A stretch of 48,955 nucleotides of DNA from Priapulus caudatus (Eukaryota > Priapulida > Priapulimorpha > Priapulimorphida > Priapulidae): the NCBI RefSeq assembly GCF_000485595.1, contig NW_014577244.1, positions 357,186-406,140 on the forward strand. The letters are read 5' to 3'. Of this stretch, positions 22,551 through 35,481 are shown piece by piece. Positions within the stretch are counted from its first letter, which is position 1; each line of letters starts with the position of its first letter. Below the pieces are notes generated by a model. The model did not search any database, was not told the DNA's origin, and worked only from the letters and a program-made list of their open reading frames with translations. The translations under genes were made by a program, and so were the position numbers.

Positions 22551-25500
22551 ACTATCAGCCATAACTATTGGAAATATACAAATTTGGTAAGTTAATAAAC
22601 CGGGTCATACAATGGTACATTTCTTCATTGAAAGGGACGATTTACAAACTCATTATGGCCTTAATTTTCAACCGAATTCTTTATGTCGGAGAAAGCATAC
22701 TTCCTTTCTGGCCTCGAATGTTTTAACCTTTTCAGTAAGAATTTTCGTAAACGACTATATATTAAATTACTATGATAATTAATATTACCATAATAACTTA
22801 AAACTAGGAATAACCAGAATTGGTCCTTTAACTTTGGCTGTTGGTAAAGAGGAGTTTTCCCAAGGCTTCCAATTTTGCGGTATAAGGTAAACGGGAAGGT
22901 TGTTTCCACTGCTTCCCACCCCTCGGGTTTAAAAAATAGACCAATCTCAACCTTCCCCTTGGTATTGAAACTATGGGACTTTCTTGGACGTTAAACATGG
23001 AAAACCTTCTGGTAATCATATAGCAGTAACTGTGGGCGCGGAGGATTATGTTAATATTTTTGAAAAACCCCTATGTTGAGTTATTTGGAACCTTACAGTT
23101 GCATTACCCTGATCTTCTACAGGAACCCAATTTTGACAGCCCTTTGGAACTCTCTGCCCTATGTGTTGCTCTAGGAGAGGTGGAGGAACCAGCATCGTTA
23201 ATGGCTGTATTTTGACATCACTCTTGCAGGCTTAGGCCTTGTTTGCGCGGTTGTTGAAAGACTGCTGTACCATATTACGGTGGTGCTTGCATAAGGTTCA
23301 AAATGAACATTGAATTCGGGCAAAATAGTAATCCGTTTAACATGCCGGTGGTTTAGAATACTTTAAGCTTTTCTTGGGGAAAAGAAATATTTTCGAATCC
23401 TTATGTTAACCGGTTTTCTACAACCTTTTAATTTTTTCCCCGTTCCTCACCACTTCATGGAGTCTTTCCCAAGTCTGATTTCCATAGGATACTTAACTCT
23501 ATTCTTTTTATGTGCAATTCGCCACGGCCATTGACATCTGATTGTGCAGTTTTGGATTATTCCCTAGGGGTGCTGAGGTTTGTGTTTTTGAGTTTCAAAA
23601 AAAATAATACTTTCTGTTTTTCCAAAGAATGCCAATTAAGGATGAAATTATTTTATAATTGGGGAACATGGAAAGGCCATTTTATTAATGGAATCGCAAA
23701 TGGTCTTTACTTTAACTCTTCCTGGGTATATGCCTGTACCTCTGTCATGGGAAAACTACACAAATTAAAGGCCGAATCGGGTTTCAGGGCATATGAATAA
23801 AAGCTTGAAGTTTAAAACCTGCCTTTGCATGGTCATTAACATAAATTCAAATAAACAGAGGGAGACTCCCAAAATCGGAAAGGCCTTGTGGTACTCTTAA
23901 ATTGGGGCAATCAGGGGGGCTCGCAAATCCAGGGGAGGGACAGGGGGGACAATGGGGTGCCCCCCACAAAATTTTCAGGGGAGGGGGGAAACAAATCATA
24001 TCAAAAATGTCCCCCCCCACGCGATTTTTTGGGGAATCACCATGATTTTGTTGTGTAAGGGTGTGTGGTGTGTTGTGGTTGTGTGTGTGGGTGTGTGGTG
24101 GTGTTGTGTGTTGTGTTGTTGGTGTGGGTGTGGGTGTGTTGTGGTGTGTGTGGTGTGTGTTTGTTGAAGGTGAGGAGACCCTTTTTTATGTGTGTTGTGA
24201 TTGGGCGTCCAACCGATTGGGCTTCTTTCCCTTTTTTTTTTGGGGCCAGGCTTTTATTTTATTCAAAGTGGGGATTTGACTTTGAGGAGCATAATAATGA
24301 TCATGCACAACTTAAGAAAAATGTTGGGTCTTTGATAAATGGTTAGTACCGGTTTCTTTTTTTACAACGGTTTTTTGTGTTCTTGTTCTTATATTAAATA
24401 AATTTCGGATTGCAGGGAAATCATTCAAAGGAGAAAGTATGGTGTTATGAAAGTTTAGGGAGATATCACTCACATAGACCACTGATTCAGGATTACAAGG
24501 CTGGGAAATACGAGGGTATTTGCCACGCGCGCAGAACGGGCAGGGACAGCCTGAGTAAACTGGAGGGCATCGGTTTTAAATACATGTTAATTTTCATTGG
24601 CAAAATTGATGACTAGTATATACAGCATATATGATATTGGGACTGGACAACAAATTAAATTAACGGGAGACCAATTTATCTTTTGTTTGATCAGCCTCAA
24701 CACCAAATCATTGAGTTTTTTCTTGCTCTTTTTGTTTTTCTTGATTTGTATGGGGACTGCATTGGGGGGACACCTTGGTTCGGAATCTTTATTCACAAAA
24801 CTCAAAATGGCATGTGTGTTGTGTGTTGGTGTGGTGTGTGTGTGGTGTGTGTGTGTGTGTGTGTGTTGTGGTGTGTGTGTGTGTCTTGGTGTGCAGGGGG
24901 AGCGTGTACAGGGGGGGTGGGGGGGGTCCAAGAGGTTTCCAGGAACCCCCCCCTTGCTTTCGCGGCCAGGGAGAAGAACGGGCATCTTTGAGGGGGTTCT
25001 AATTTTTCAAAAATCGTTTCTGGGGGAAGAGCCCCCCCCTCCCGCGGTGGCTTCCCGCTTAATCGGGTTGTTCCCCCACATCCTCAAAAATTGATTTTGG
25101 GCGGCGCCTTGCATGGCAAATAAGAGTGCTTATTAGCAGGAAAGGTTACCTTCCTACATCAGTTATTTGGGCTTCCTACAGATAGGATTAAATGGCAGCC
25201 GAAACCATTTCACATAGTCTAATGAATCCATTCGAATTGAGGTTTTTAGGCTTGGCTTAGTAGAATTTTTATTGGTCAAACGTATCAAAAGCTTTTTGTG
25301 GAGAGATCTAATTAAAAAACCATAAACGCACATTTGCAAGGTAGAGTTTTTTTCCCTTTGTTCCGGACTCATTACGAATAAATATCAGTCTAGATGATTA
25401 ATACTTGTGGTCGTTGAGAAATTTTGATCTAAAGCCAGATTGGAACTCCGGTACAGGTGAAAGGAATTTTTCGATTAAATATTTCTCTACCGTTTGGGTT

Positions 25501-28500
25501 ATTGAGACTATTTCGCTTCCAAAACTTTTGGGAAACCATTGGGGGGGGGGAACACTAAAAAATTGGGAACACAGGGGGGGGGCTATAGGTTTTTTGCCGG
25601 GTTTCTTGTTGGTTTTGCTTTTTTCTGTTTCCATTTGGTATTCGGGAATAACCCCTTGTTGCTTCATTTTGGTCTTTCAGGGGATTTTTTTTCCTTGGGA
25701 TTGAATTGAATTGTTTGGGGATTAACCATGTGGGGTTAGGGAGCCTTTTGAGGGCAAATAACGGTTTGGGATCCCAATCTTTTATTTAAAATTTTTTTTT
25801 GGCGGGGATAATATTTAAAAAAACCCCAATGGGCTTTAAACCCTGTATTAATTGGCTTTTTTTCAGGGGGCCAAGCCCCCGTACAGGTACCTTTCTTCCT
25901 CTTTCCCCAACCGTTTGGGTTTAAAGTAAGAATTGGGGGAATTTTTTTCTTTTACTTTAAAACCCCCGCCATTTTTTTGGTCCCTACCATAAGGATTATA
26001 TTTAACAAACAATTTGGTTGTTATTATTTTCTTTTTTTATGGCCTATTTAAAATAGGATCTTTTCCAACCGGTCGGGTCAAACTTGGAAACTTTTCAATT
26101 TTACCGAGACCAGAGCACTCCGGGGAGGCCAACAAGAACCTTCCGCCCCAAGGGCAAAAAGGGGCTGGGGGATTTCATTTTTTTTTCCCCAAATTTTGTT
26201 TAAATTTTTTATAAGATTTATTAATTAAATTAAAGTGGGATATTTAAATTTAAAAATTAATTATTGGGGATCCGGGATTAAGGGGGTGCGAAGCGTGGGG
26301 GCAGGGTGGGGAGGGGGGAACTGTTGGGGGTTTTGTGCCCTTTTAGGCCTTTTGTTGGGTTTGCCGTGTTTTTTGGTAGGGTCTACCCAGAGGCCGGGGC
26401 GAAAAGTTGAAAACTGGGAACGTTGCATTTGGTTAAACCAAACCCCAAACCAAAAAAAAACCCCAACCCAAATTAGCCTAGGTGAGTATCGTTAACAATA
26501 GCAAAAAACACGAGACAAGGGACAAAAAGTTTCGAGTTCACTTCCGCTGTTAGATGTTACAACACACGCAACACAGGCTAAGGAAGGGCACACCCGCACA
26601 GTCCATGCCCCCAAGCAGCGCGGCACAAGCCCGGGGCAAAAGTAAGGTAAGGCAAACCACCACACACTTGGAAAACGCACACACCGCCCCGGTTTAAAAA
26701 ACCAATTTAACCCCCCCCGGGGCCCAAAGGGGGCCCCTTGGCAGAGTAATTTGAAACACGATCCCCCACCTGGCCCTTAATTTTTTTTTCCTTTCCAAAA
26801 TTTCCCTTTTGGGCCGGAGTGTTTGGTTAAAACAATTTTGTTATATTGGTTTAACAAATAATATTTATTGGAAACAGGGGGGGAAAAACGTTTTACAGTT
26901 GGGAAAACCCAAGTATTCGGGGGGATTAGGCGGGAGACCTCCATTTTCTTTCTGATAAATATTGATTTGGGGGTGGGATTTTTTGCAAAATAAAAACCTT
27001 TTCCAGGGTTTTCCCCAGGTTTGGGACGGGGGAGGTCAGGTGGGGGGGCCCTAGGGGGGGATGAATGAGGATTTGTGGGAAAACAGAAGGTGTGGGCAGT
27101 TTTTGGGCGAAAATCCGGGGGGGGCATTGTTTTTTTTGGCTGCGTTATTTTAAAACTCCTTTTTTTCTGTTTTTCCAATTTTTTTTTCCCCCCACCCCCG
27201 CATTAACATTATATTTAATATAATTATGGATATTTTTTTTCTTTGGGTTGGCTTTTTAACACTTTTAGAAGGAAGCTAGGCTGGGTTCGGGGGGGTTTCC
27301 CCCCACACTGTAAAACAGGAGGGGGGAAAATGTTATTTGGATAAGGGGGTAAAAAACAGGGCTAGGGACGGGGGGGGGGACCCTATTTATATAGTTAAAC
27401 ATAATTACTATGGGTAAACAAAATTTCAATATTATATATTAATATATATATATATATATTAACATGTTAACCCCCCTATAATTTTCTTCTTGGAAAACGG
27501 GGGGGACAACCGGAATTTAGTTTTTTTTAATGTGGGTTTTCACCCCAACCATTTCAGGTGATCATGCTTTGCAGTGACGGGCAAAGAAGAAGAAGCAAAC
27601 CCAAACCCGTTTTGGGTTTGGGGGGGGTTTTTTTTTTATTTAAATTTCTTATATTGTCATATTTTATATATAATTTGCTTCTTTGGGTTCATTTCATTAT
27701 TTTCTTTAATGAACATTTGCGCCGTTTGTTGAGCGTATGTCTGAACGGGGTTTTCCGCGCGCTGTTTCGTTATTGATTCTGATGGCATTAGGCTTACCCC
27801 CCACAATAATTTTTAAATTAAAATGGCCCAATTAATTTCTTGAGAGAAAAGGAGAGATGGCCCCACGGGGCCCCAAAAAGTTTTCCAAACTACTTGATTT
27901 TCTTTATGGCCTTTTCGCCCAATAAAAAGATATGGTTGGGGCACCCCCCATGTTATTTATGTTTTTTTGCCCCCCTCGGGGGGGCTTCTTTCGTTCCATT
28001 ATTGGGCCCACCATAGAGGGGAGCTCTGCACTAGCGCTCGTCAACTGAAACTGTATTGTTATTGTTATAAGTTTCTATGAATTTATTTTAATAATCTCCC
28101 TGTCTGGTTTAACTCACTGCCTAACCTGAATTCGAAGGGCTAGATTACCCTTTTTTTTCCCTGCCAGGCCGTGGCAACAGGGTGGTTCGCCGTCAGGGTG
28201 TATATTAGACATGTATAGTTCTAGGCGTGTTTTAAGAAAAGATCCACTCACTAGCCCTGACATGAGATCTCAAATCTAGATTATAGAATAAGAGCTTGGC
28301 GATTTGGGATAAAAAAAATAATATACCTTCACTGTGTGATAACTTAAAGTAAATCAAAGATACAACAGCTGGGCTCTGATGTAAACTATTAATTACTTAC
28401 ACTCAGTAATAATAAACAATGTACTTGAATTCAATTAAATATGGGCGTGTAGATGGGGGCCCGCTTAAATTTTTTTGGATTATCCTAAATCGGAGAAATT

Positions 28501-28524
28501 TTTCTTTATGTCGGGACCAACACA

Positions 28525-28546
28525 GTGGCCGAGCGGTTGGCGCAGC
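28525..28546 (+). other. tRNA-like A-box, possible SINE head
   Basis: GTGGCCGAGCGGTTGGCGCA resembles the 5' half of a tRNA of the Leu/Ser type (GTGGCCGAGTGGTTAAGGC). No acceptable B-box follows at the usual distance, and the next 150 bases are G/C homopolymer-rich. It may be a degraded or misread tRNA-derived SINE. Confidence 0.25.
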
Positions 28547-28689
28547 CCGGCGGGCACCCGGCCACACCCAAACCCCGGCACGGGGGGGGCCCAACGTTAA
28601 CGCGAACCGGCACGCAACGGGGGCCGGGGGGCCAAACGGCCCAACCGGGGGGCCACACGGGCCAAACGCCCAACAACCAAACACACCAC

Positions 28690-29330
28690 ATAAAAAAAGT
28701 CGGTGATTACCACATTAGGGAAATAGGGGATAGGGGGGGATAAAGATAGATTAGATAGATTAGGGGAGTGGGATAGAATTGTAAGATAGTGAGATAGGAT
28801 GAGTTAGAAGGTAAGGGTAGAAGGAGTAGGATAGGAGGATAAGAATGTTTAAAGATAGAGTAAGGAAATAGATTTGTTTTTTAAAAATTGGATGGCGGGG
28901 TGGGAGGAATGGGAATGGAATTAGATAGGATGTATAAGGATAAAGATTTAAATAGATAGCTCGATATGGATGGGACAGGGAACAAGAATAATAGGGTAAA
29001 AAATAGATTTTAGGTTAGGATAGGGGATTAGGGATAAGGGAATAAGAGTCAGGATAGGGGGTGGGAGTGAGAGGATGAGGATTAGATGTTAGATAAAGAT
29101 AGGATAGGATGACAGGGATAGGGGAGATAGTGTAAAAGGATGAGATAGCATAGAGTGTTTGGTAGAGGGGGAAGGAGGTTGAGTGGAGATAGATAAGGAA
29201 TGAAGGATGGGATAGAGGGGAATTTAGAGAGGAGATAAGGGATATAAAGCGGGGATAAGGGGAATAAGATTAGATGAGGGATAAGGGGTTAGATTAGGAT
29301 AGATGTGGAATACCAAGGAAGGAGGCTGTA
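28690..29330. repeat. Degenerate GGATA/GATTAG purine-rich array
   Basis: About 640 bases almost free of C, made of variants of GGATAG, GGATTAG and AGATAGG. A shorter similar patch lies at 30,500-30,640. It could be a diverged satellite, possibly telomere-derived, seen through high read error. Confidence 0.6.
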
Positions 29331-32300
29331 TTAACTGAATGAGACATAATAGCGAGTGTATCAAGTGGTCGGCGGGCTTTGTTGGGAAAGGAATAATACG
29401 GGTTAGTGATTATGCAATGTGACTGATCCTAGAAGTAACGGCGGCAGCTGTGTTATTGGGGATTTAATTTGGAAGGAGCCGACTAAATAGTAGAGGGGAC
29501 TATACACTATATAAGAGCAAAGTTGACGTGATTTGATGTGTTGAGTAAATCCAATAGAGGGTCAACTGGTCTGTTAGAATAGTTCTAAGGAAATGCTGCG
29601 ATAATTAGAGAGGAATCCCTGTACGGAGATTACCCAATAAAATGATTGTTGGTTTTAGCAGGTTGGCGCAGAGACCGAGCTCTGGCCGACGGAAGAGCGC
29701 GATTTAAGCGTGTGGGGGGATACGACAATGGTTGACTGAATCACTCTAAGGATGGTGTTATTAGGATTGTCAGCACAAGAGAATTTTTAGCACGCTAAGG
29801 GATAAACATGGGGGCGGGGGCCGGTATCAGGGAGTTTTGTTACTGCAATGCTTATCAATACAGATGATTGTGAGCTGAAAAATAATGAGAGCGCGGGGCG
29901 AGGACAGGTAGATAACAAGAAGATCTGATAACTTTGGTATAGTCTAGAACGCTAGTCCACTCAGATGGTGCATCGCCGAGTCCTCCCCACCCGGACTCGT
30001 GTTGAAAATATAGGGTAGCATGAACGGGTGAGTTTTAACGTCCAAAGTATAGTCCGCTGTTGACCGGAAGCTGGTTAAGGGCAGGGCTCATCCGGAGGTT
30101 TATTGGCGGATACGCTGTAGAGATCTTGGTTAGACCAAATAACGTCACGAGTTCACAATGAAAGAATTGTGTTTTACGGTTCTAAATTGGGCATCGACTG
30201 CTGGGGGGAAATAAGGCTGGGGGAACGTATGTCAATTTACGAGCGGATTCGGGAACAGTGAAAATAAATAAATACTTGGTGTAGTAATGAAATGATGACG
30301 TGACATTGTAGACGGAAGTCGGAATGTGTTTCGAAGTCGTATTCGTGTTGTGTATGGATAGATAGAGGATAGGGGATAAAGTAGTACTAGGGCAGTATTT
30401 GTAATATCAGACAAAGCATTTAATAAGCTGACGGGGTATTGGGCTTTATAGAGAGAGAATTAGATTGAAGGAGTATCTGTAAGGTATATTAAAGACAAAC
30501 ATAAGGATTAGGGGGATTTAGTAAAACATAAGGGGCGGGGGAATAGAATTAATGGGGGATTGACAATACGGGAATTCAGATATGGGGGGAATAGGATAGG
30601 ATTAGGATGGGGATAGATAAGGATTAGATAAGGGGGGGAAATGTCGGTTTAGGCACGTTTTCTCATTCTTGATTGATATCTTTTTCAAATCAAACAATTG
30701 TTCTATTAAATTTCTAACTCTGGGGGTTGGGCCATACAGACGGGGGACGGACGCTCGCCACGGAACGATACATGACATTGATTCTCTACACAGGGCGCCG
30801 GCCAGCGCCCAAGCCTCTTTTTGCATTGCTGTAGCGTTCGTTCAGTTATGATCTGCTAAAGAAGAATCGTAGGAGAGTCGATGTGTTGATATGGTCCTAG
30901 ACACTTAAGTAGAGATTAATCAATTTTGCTTTCGGCAATGTTAATCATCTTCTAAGGGCGCGTCTTTTTAGGTTGAGCGGTGTTTTTCCTCGTTCTATTC
31001 GTTTCGGTCTGTAACTTCTATCTCGTTTCTCCGTTGCCGGTTATTAATATATTACATATTAGGCCTACCGTAGTATCCAGCCTCGGTCAGCTGAAAAAAA
31101 TGTCGCCGTTTTGCATTGGCGCCCGTTGACAATACGCATTACGATGATTTTCAATGCATTCGCTTTTTCGTTAGAGTCAGTTTGGCAATTTCCACGGAAA
31201 CGTTTTTAAGGCCGTGGGTGGAGGAGGGACACGGAAGGGAAAGCATTAATATAATTAGAAGAGTGCAGTGGTACTAGTTGTGGTGCGGCGCGGAGTTGCG
31301 GCTCGCTTTTTTTGGGCCGCGCCCTTCTTCTAAAGCATGTTCCCCGCGGTTCCACGAGTCAGCTCTGCGTTGTGGGGGGCCCCCTTTTTTGTGGACGGTT
31401 CCCCAAAAGAATAGCACCGCAGCCTACTCGGGGGGGACGAAAAAACTTTTTGGGGGGGGTTCTTTTCCCAGGAGGGGGGAAACCCCCAGACCAAGAAAAT
31501 CGAACGTAAATAACCTGTACCGACGAATAACTCACAAGAGATTGACCAAGATGGGCGGTGACAAAAAATGAATGAATTTTTGGGGGGGGGAAATAGATGG
31601 GTTGAATAAGGATTTTAGTTTAGAGTCTGATTGGTTGTTATAATGGATGTGGACTGCTGGGGGGGGATAAAGCGCTTGAGAAACTAAGGTAATACGGATG
31701 GGACACGATTACGTGCCCCGCCGGGGCCCCAGTTTCAGGGCTTTTTTCTTGTTTTTAGATTAATTCTTGATAAGGAAGCCCGCTGGGGTGACGAAATAGC
31801 CACTGATCTAGCCAAGACGTTGATTACCAAAAAACATGGTTTCGCCCGAGATCGGTCGGGGGGACTTGGCGAAACGGCCGGGGTTTTTTATTGGAAAAGG
31901 AGCTCAGTTTCTACGGGCCTTCGGCAACAACCTCAATACGACTATAAACGTTTGGCTTCGCTGCCAGCCGGCAGTTAACGATCGATAAAACCGTACGGTG
32001 GGGGGTGTGCCCCGTTTATTTTTGAAAGGGGGCAAAGGGCACTCGGGGGCCCCATTGTATTTTGTTTTGGTGTAAAAACAAGCCCGGGTAAAGGGAAAGA
32101 GGTTTAATTAAATTACCACCACGGGGCTATAGCGAGGGGGAAAAACCAATGCTGCTGGCGATGAGTTTTTAATTTATGAACCCCCTAATGTACGGGGCGG
32201 TCGAATGGTGGCAATACAATAGGACTCTTTGGGGTGAGCAATATTGCCGGGCATCCGACACATGACTACTGCGACTGTTCCGGGGGGTCGCACCAAAGTA

Positions 32301-35105
32301 TCTCGCGGGGACACCCATTTTTGCGAGAATGCTGAAATGTCTTGTATTTTTAAACGCGTTTGTCTTTGTCCCAAGTTTTTTTAACAATAAAAAAACCAGG
32401 TCTATCCCCCGGAGATCGACATACGGCCGAGACATATTGTGTAAACTCGTTCATTTACTTGTTTACTAGCCCAACACACCTCTATTTATGTCTAAATAAA
32501 AAGTATCATTTGCATGAACGCGAAATGCGAATCAGTGGGGGAGGAGCTTGTGCTTTTGTGGTGCTTTTTTGTTTTATTGTTTAATTATTTCTAAAGGTAT
32601 GAAATATTTTGGGGGTAGTTTGGGAGGGATTGAGGCGGGGCCTTCATGTGGCCTTTTCCTCAGTTAAGTAAGCCGATGGTCTAGGTTGTGAGAATAACAA
32701 ATGTTAATGTCTGAACGCGCGCGCTCCTTAAAAAACTGGCTAAGGTCCAGTATAGTAGAACGATTGGTCGCACATAGATCACGTTGTTGGCCCATGTAGA
32801 AAAAAACCGAGAGAGAGATTCATACCCACACATGTGTAGAAGAGTGGGATGAAGAGGAAGTTTGCGGCGGGGGCCTAGGGTTGTGTTAAAGGCTTTACGG
32901 GGGGGATACATTGGTAAACTTGGGGAAAGATTGTGCTTCACATTAACCTTTTTCTACTTTGTGTTTAAAGAGACACTCAGGGTGTGATTAAGGCTTTTTA
33001 TGTGGGTGGGGGGAGGGGACTTGTATATCACATAAAAAACCTGCGGGGGTGGGGGAGAGAAATCCAAATGCTCTATGGAGTTTCGGCAGGGGTGGTGGAA
33101 ACACATACCTTTTCGGCGGCCTCCGGTTCTCGGCGCGCGCGGACGCTGGGCGGGCGGATTTGAGACCCAGCGAGAAGAGTGCCGATCTATAGATTGTCTC
33201 GCGCTCGCCGTTTTTCTCGCGTCGGTGGTCTTTAGTTAGGCAAATCTGTTCTGGTATCCTGGTTGGTGGGCATATTGGGGAATAGGAATAACTGTTAATA
33301 AGCCTAATCTAAATTCTAATAAGCGAACATGGAACCTGATAAAGGCAGGAATTAAGTGATTTAATGTTGGAGGTTCGAATTGCTACACGCTTTTCGGTCC
33401 AGTGGTGTACGGTGCTCATCCAAATTATAGTCTACGTCCGATGCAAAACGTCTTCAATGTTGATTGGATTGGTGACGTACAACGTCATGAGCTAGAAGAA
33501 CCCCACCAGGCGAACGTCTGAATTTGGGTGGGGTGTGAGCGAGTTTACCCGGAATGTCTAGATCATAATTAATATAAATTAGGCGTAATAATCACAGCCG
33601 GCACGGAGGTCCCGAGAGAGAAACAGATAGTCGGAGAAAGGAGTATCGAGGGAGGAACGGGTCGTGGGGGGCAATAATTATTCGCGAAGGGTTATAGGTA
33701 GTGTTTCTATTATGAGAGCTGTCGGAGTGCTGGCTGTACCTCAGGCCCGGCAGGGGGCGGCGGGCGGCTACGAAGTTTATTGGTAGAACCTTTAGCGAAG
33801 TTTGGGGGTAGAGATGAGGGGGGTCAGATAATAACATAGAATAGTGTTCACGGTTATATACTCTTAGTCCCCCGCCGGGGGGGGTAAATGAAATATGAAC
33901 CCTAGTATAAGTAGGAAACTTGTTGTAAATAAGGTGATCTACTTTGCCGGCTGTGGTGTTTGTATTTATTATATATGGGTTTAACCAGTCTAGGAAGAGT
34001 ATATCTTCTTACGTTACCGAATAACTAAATTTGTTTCTCTCTCGTATCGTTGACGTCGATCAGTGTATGTGGACGCAGAGCTCTTGCGAGGGCACAAATC
34101 ATGTAGCTAGGGGCGAGATTTAAGGTAGGCGAAGGGTTTAAACGCCACAGGCAAGAAGTGACACATACCCTAAGACACAAATAGATGTGGTAGTGAGAAG
34201 GCGAAAATACTTTTGGCCGATAGAAACCTTACTTTGACGGGAGGATCCGGCGTAGATCGCAGAGCGAAGAGGAAAAAAGCGACCCTAACGAAATATCAAA
34301 ATACATTATATTAGTGAAGACAGAGGAACGAATTGTCGCCCTACTAGATTGTAATGCAACGAACCTGTTACAGGCTGCATGCGATGCCAGAGGTGAATGT
34401 GCTCCGTGTTGGTTTAGCTTTTCGCTGCCAAAGGAATGTAGTGTAAATCAATAAAGATGAAAACAGTAGTAAAAAACCCGAGAAATACCAGCGCTCCTAG
34501 GGGTCCTGGGTTTGGAGACGCGAGTTAAACCGCAGGGCTCGAATTTAATGTGGACGGGGTATTTTGCCGTCGGTTGTTGTCATGCTGCCCATATCAATCG
34601 CGAACCGATCTGTTTTTGCTTGTCGCTGACTGCCCCTCAGAAAATCCAAAACCCCGTACCGACACGGCCAAGCCTCAGAAAACCTGCCTTGCCCGGATGG
34701 CGTATGTCTCGTCACAAGTTGATTCGGCGTCCGGGGGCTGCACTTGCTGGGCCTAGATTCTGTCAGTCGCGGGCACGCCCTGTTAGTTGCGATGGCGCTG
34801 TTGCGTCACTGTCATGTTAAGCGCGGATGCGAATTTTTTTTTCACAACACAGTTCGCCATGTTATTCGCGAACAGACACTTGACGTCACTTCCCCTTATT
34901 AGCAATACGTTATATATATACGTTATATACTATATATATATACGTTATATTAGCAATACGTCCGGTGAGACGCGCCGATGAAAACAAAGCTACTATTACG
35001 ACCGGCGCGCGTGTATTTTTTTCCTAGGTCAATCAAGCACATAGGGCTCTAGCGAGCGCTGCCATTGGTTGATACAAATCACGTGCCTCAAACTCATGTT
35101 TTATG

Positions 35106-35238
35106 GTGCATTCACTGCATTGTGACCCTAACCCTAACCCTAACCCTAACCCTAACCCTAACCCTGATCCTAACCCTAACCCTAACCCTAACCCTGATCC
35201 TAACCCTAACCCTAACCCTAACCCTAACTCTAACCCTC
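35106..35238. repeat. Interstitial telomere-type repeat (CCCTAA)n
   Basis: About twenty tandem CCCTAA units with regular CCCTGATCCTAA variants, not at a chromosome end in this window. The TTAGGG-type unit is the general animal telomere repeat; arthropods usually have TTAGG and nematodes TTAGGC. Confidence 0.9.
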
Positions 35239-35413
35239 ACCCAAATCCTATTTAAAAATATATATAAAAAATTTAATTTTTAATTGTTGTAAAAATTAAT
35301 TGTTGTCATTAAAATGTTGTAAATAAATCATGTAAATATTTGCGTTAATCGGGGAAAAAATGTTAAACGAATAAAGATAGGAAAATACAGAAAACAGGAA
35401 AATAATTAGAAAA

Positions 35414-35481
35414 CGGATGGGATTCGATCCACAACCCTTCCATACTTGACGCTGGATCTCTAACCGCTACTCTATCGAGTC
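35414..35481 (-). other. tRNA-like segment, SINE-type Pol III promoter
   Basis: On the minus strand an A-box-like TAGAGTAGCGGTTAGAG is followed at tRNA-like distance by GGATCGAATCCC, one mismatch from the B-box GGTTCGAATCC. There is no complementary acceptor stem, so it is not a functional tRNA gene. It resembles the head of a tRNA-derived SINE and lies within the inverted-repeat-bounded block. Confidence 0.45.

Larger units (their letters stand above)
22551..34500. other. Homopolymer-rich, low-quality sequence without supportable genes
   Basis: Dominated by runs of G, C, T or A of 5-10 bases placed irregularly, with interrupted frames throughout and no recognisable domain in any frame. Short TG blocks occur at about 24,056-24,165 and 24,810-24,895. 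Base composition shifts abruptly between sub-blocks. It reads like consensus from few noisy long reads. Absence of genes here cannot be taken as biological. Confidence 0.65.

Noticed and set aside
22204-34500. Scattered frames of 60-130 codons, for example 24,410-24,616 and 26,777-27,178
   Set aside because: Sequence quality is doubtful, no family motif, and most are built on homopolymer runs.
35414-35481. A functional tRNA gene
   Set aside because: A- and B-box-like parts are present but no acceptor stem pairs and the B-box has a mismatch; SINE-like at best.
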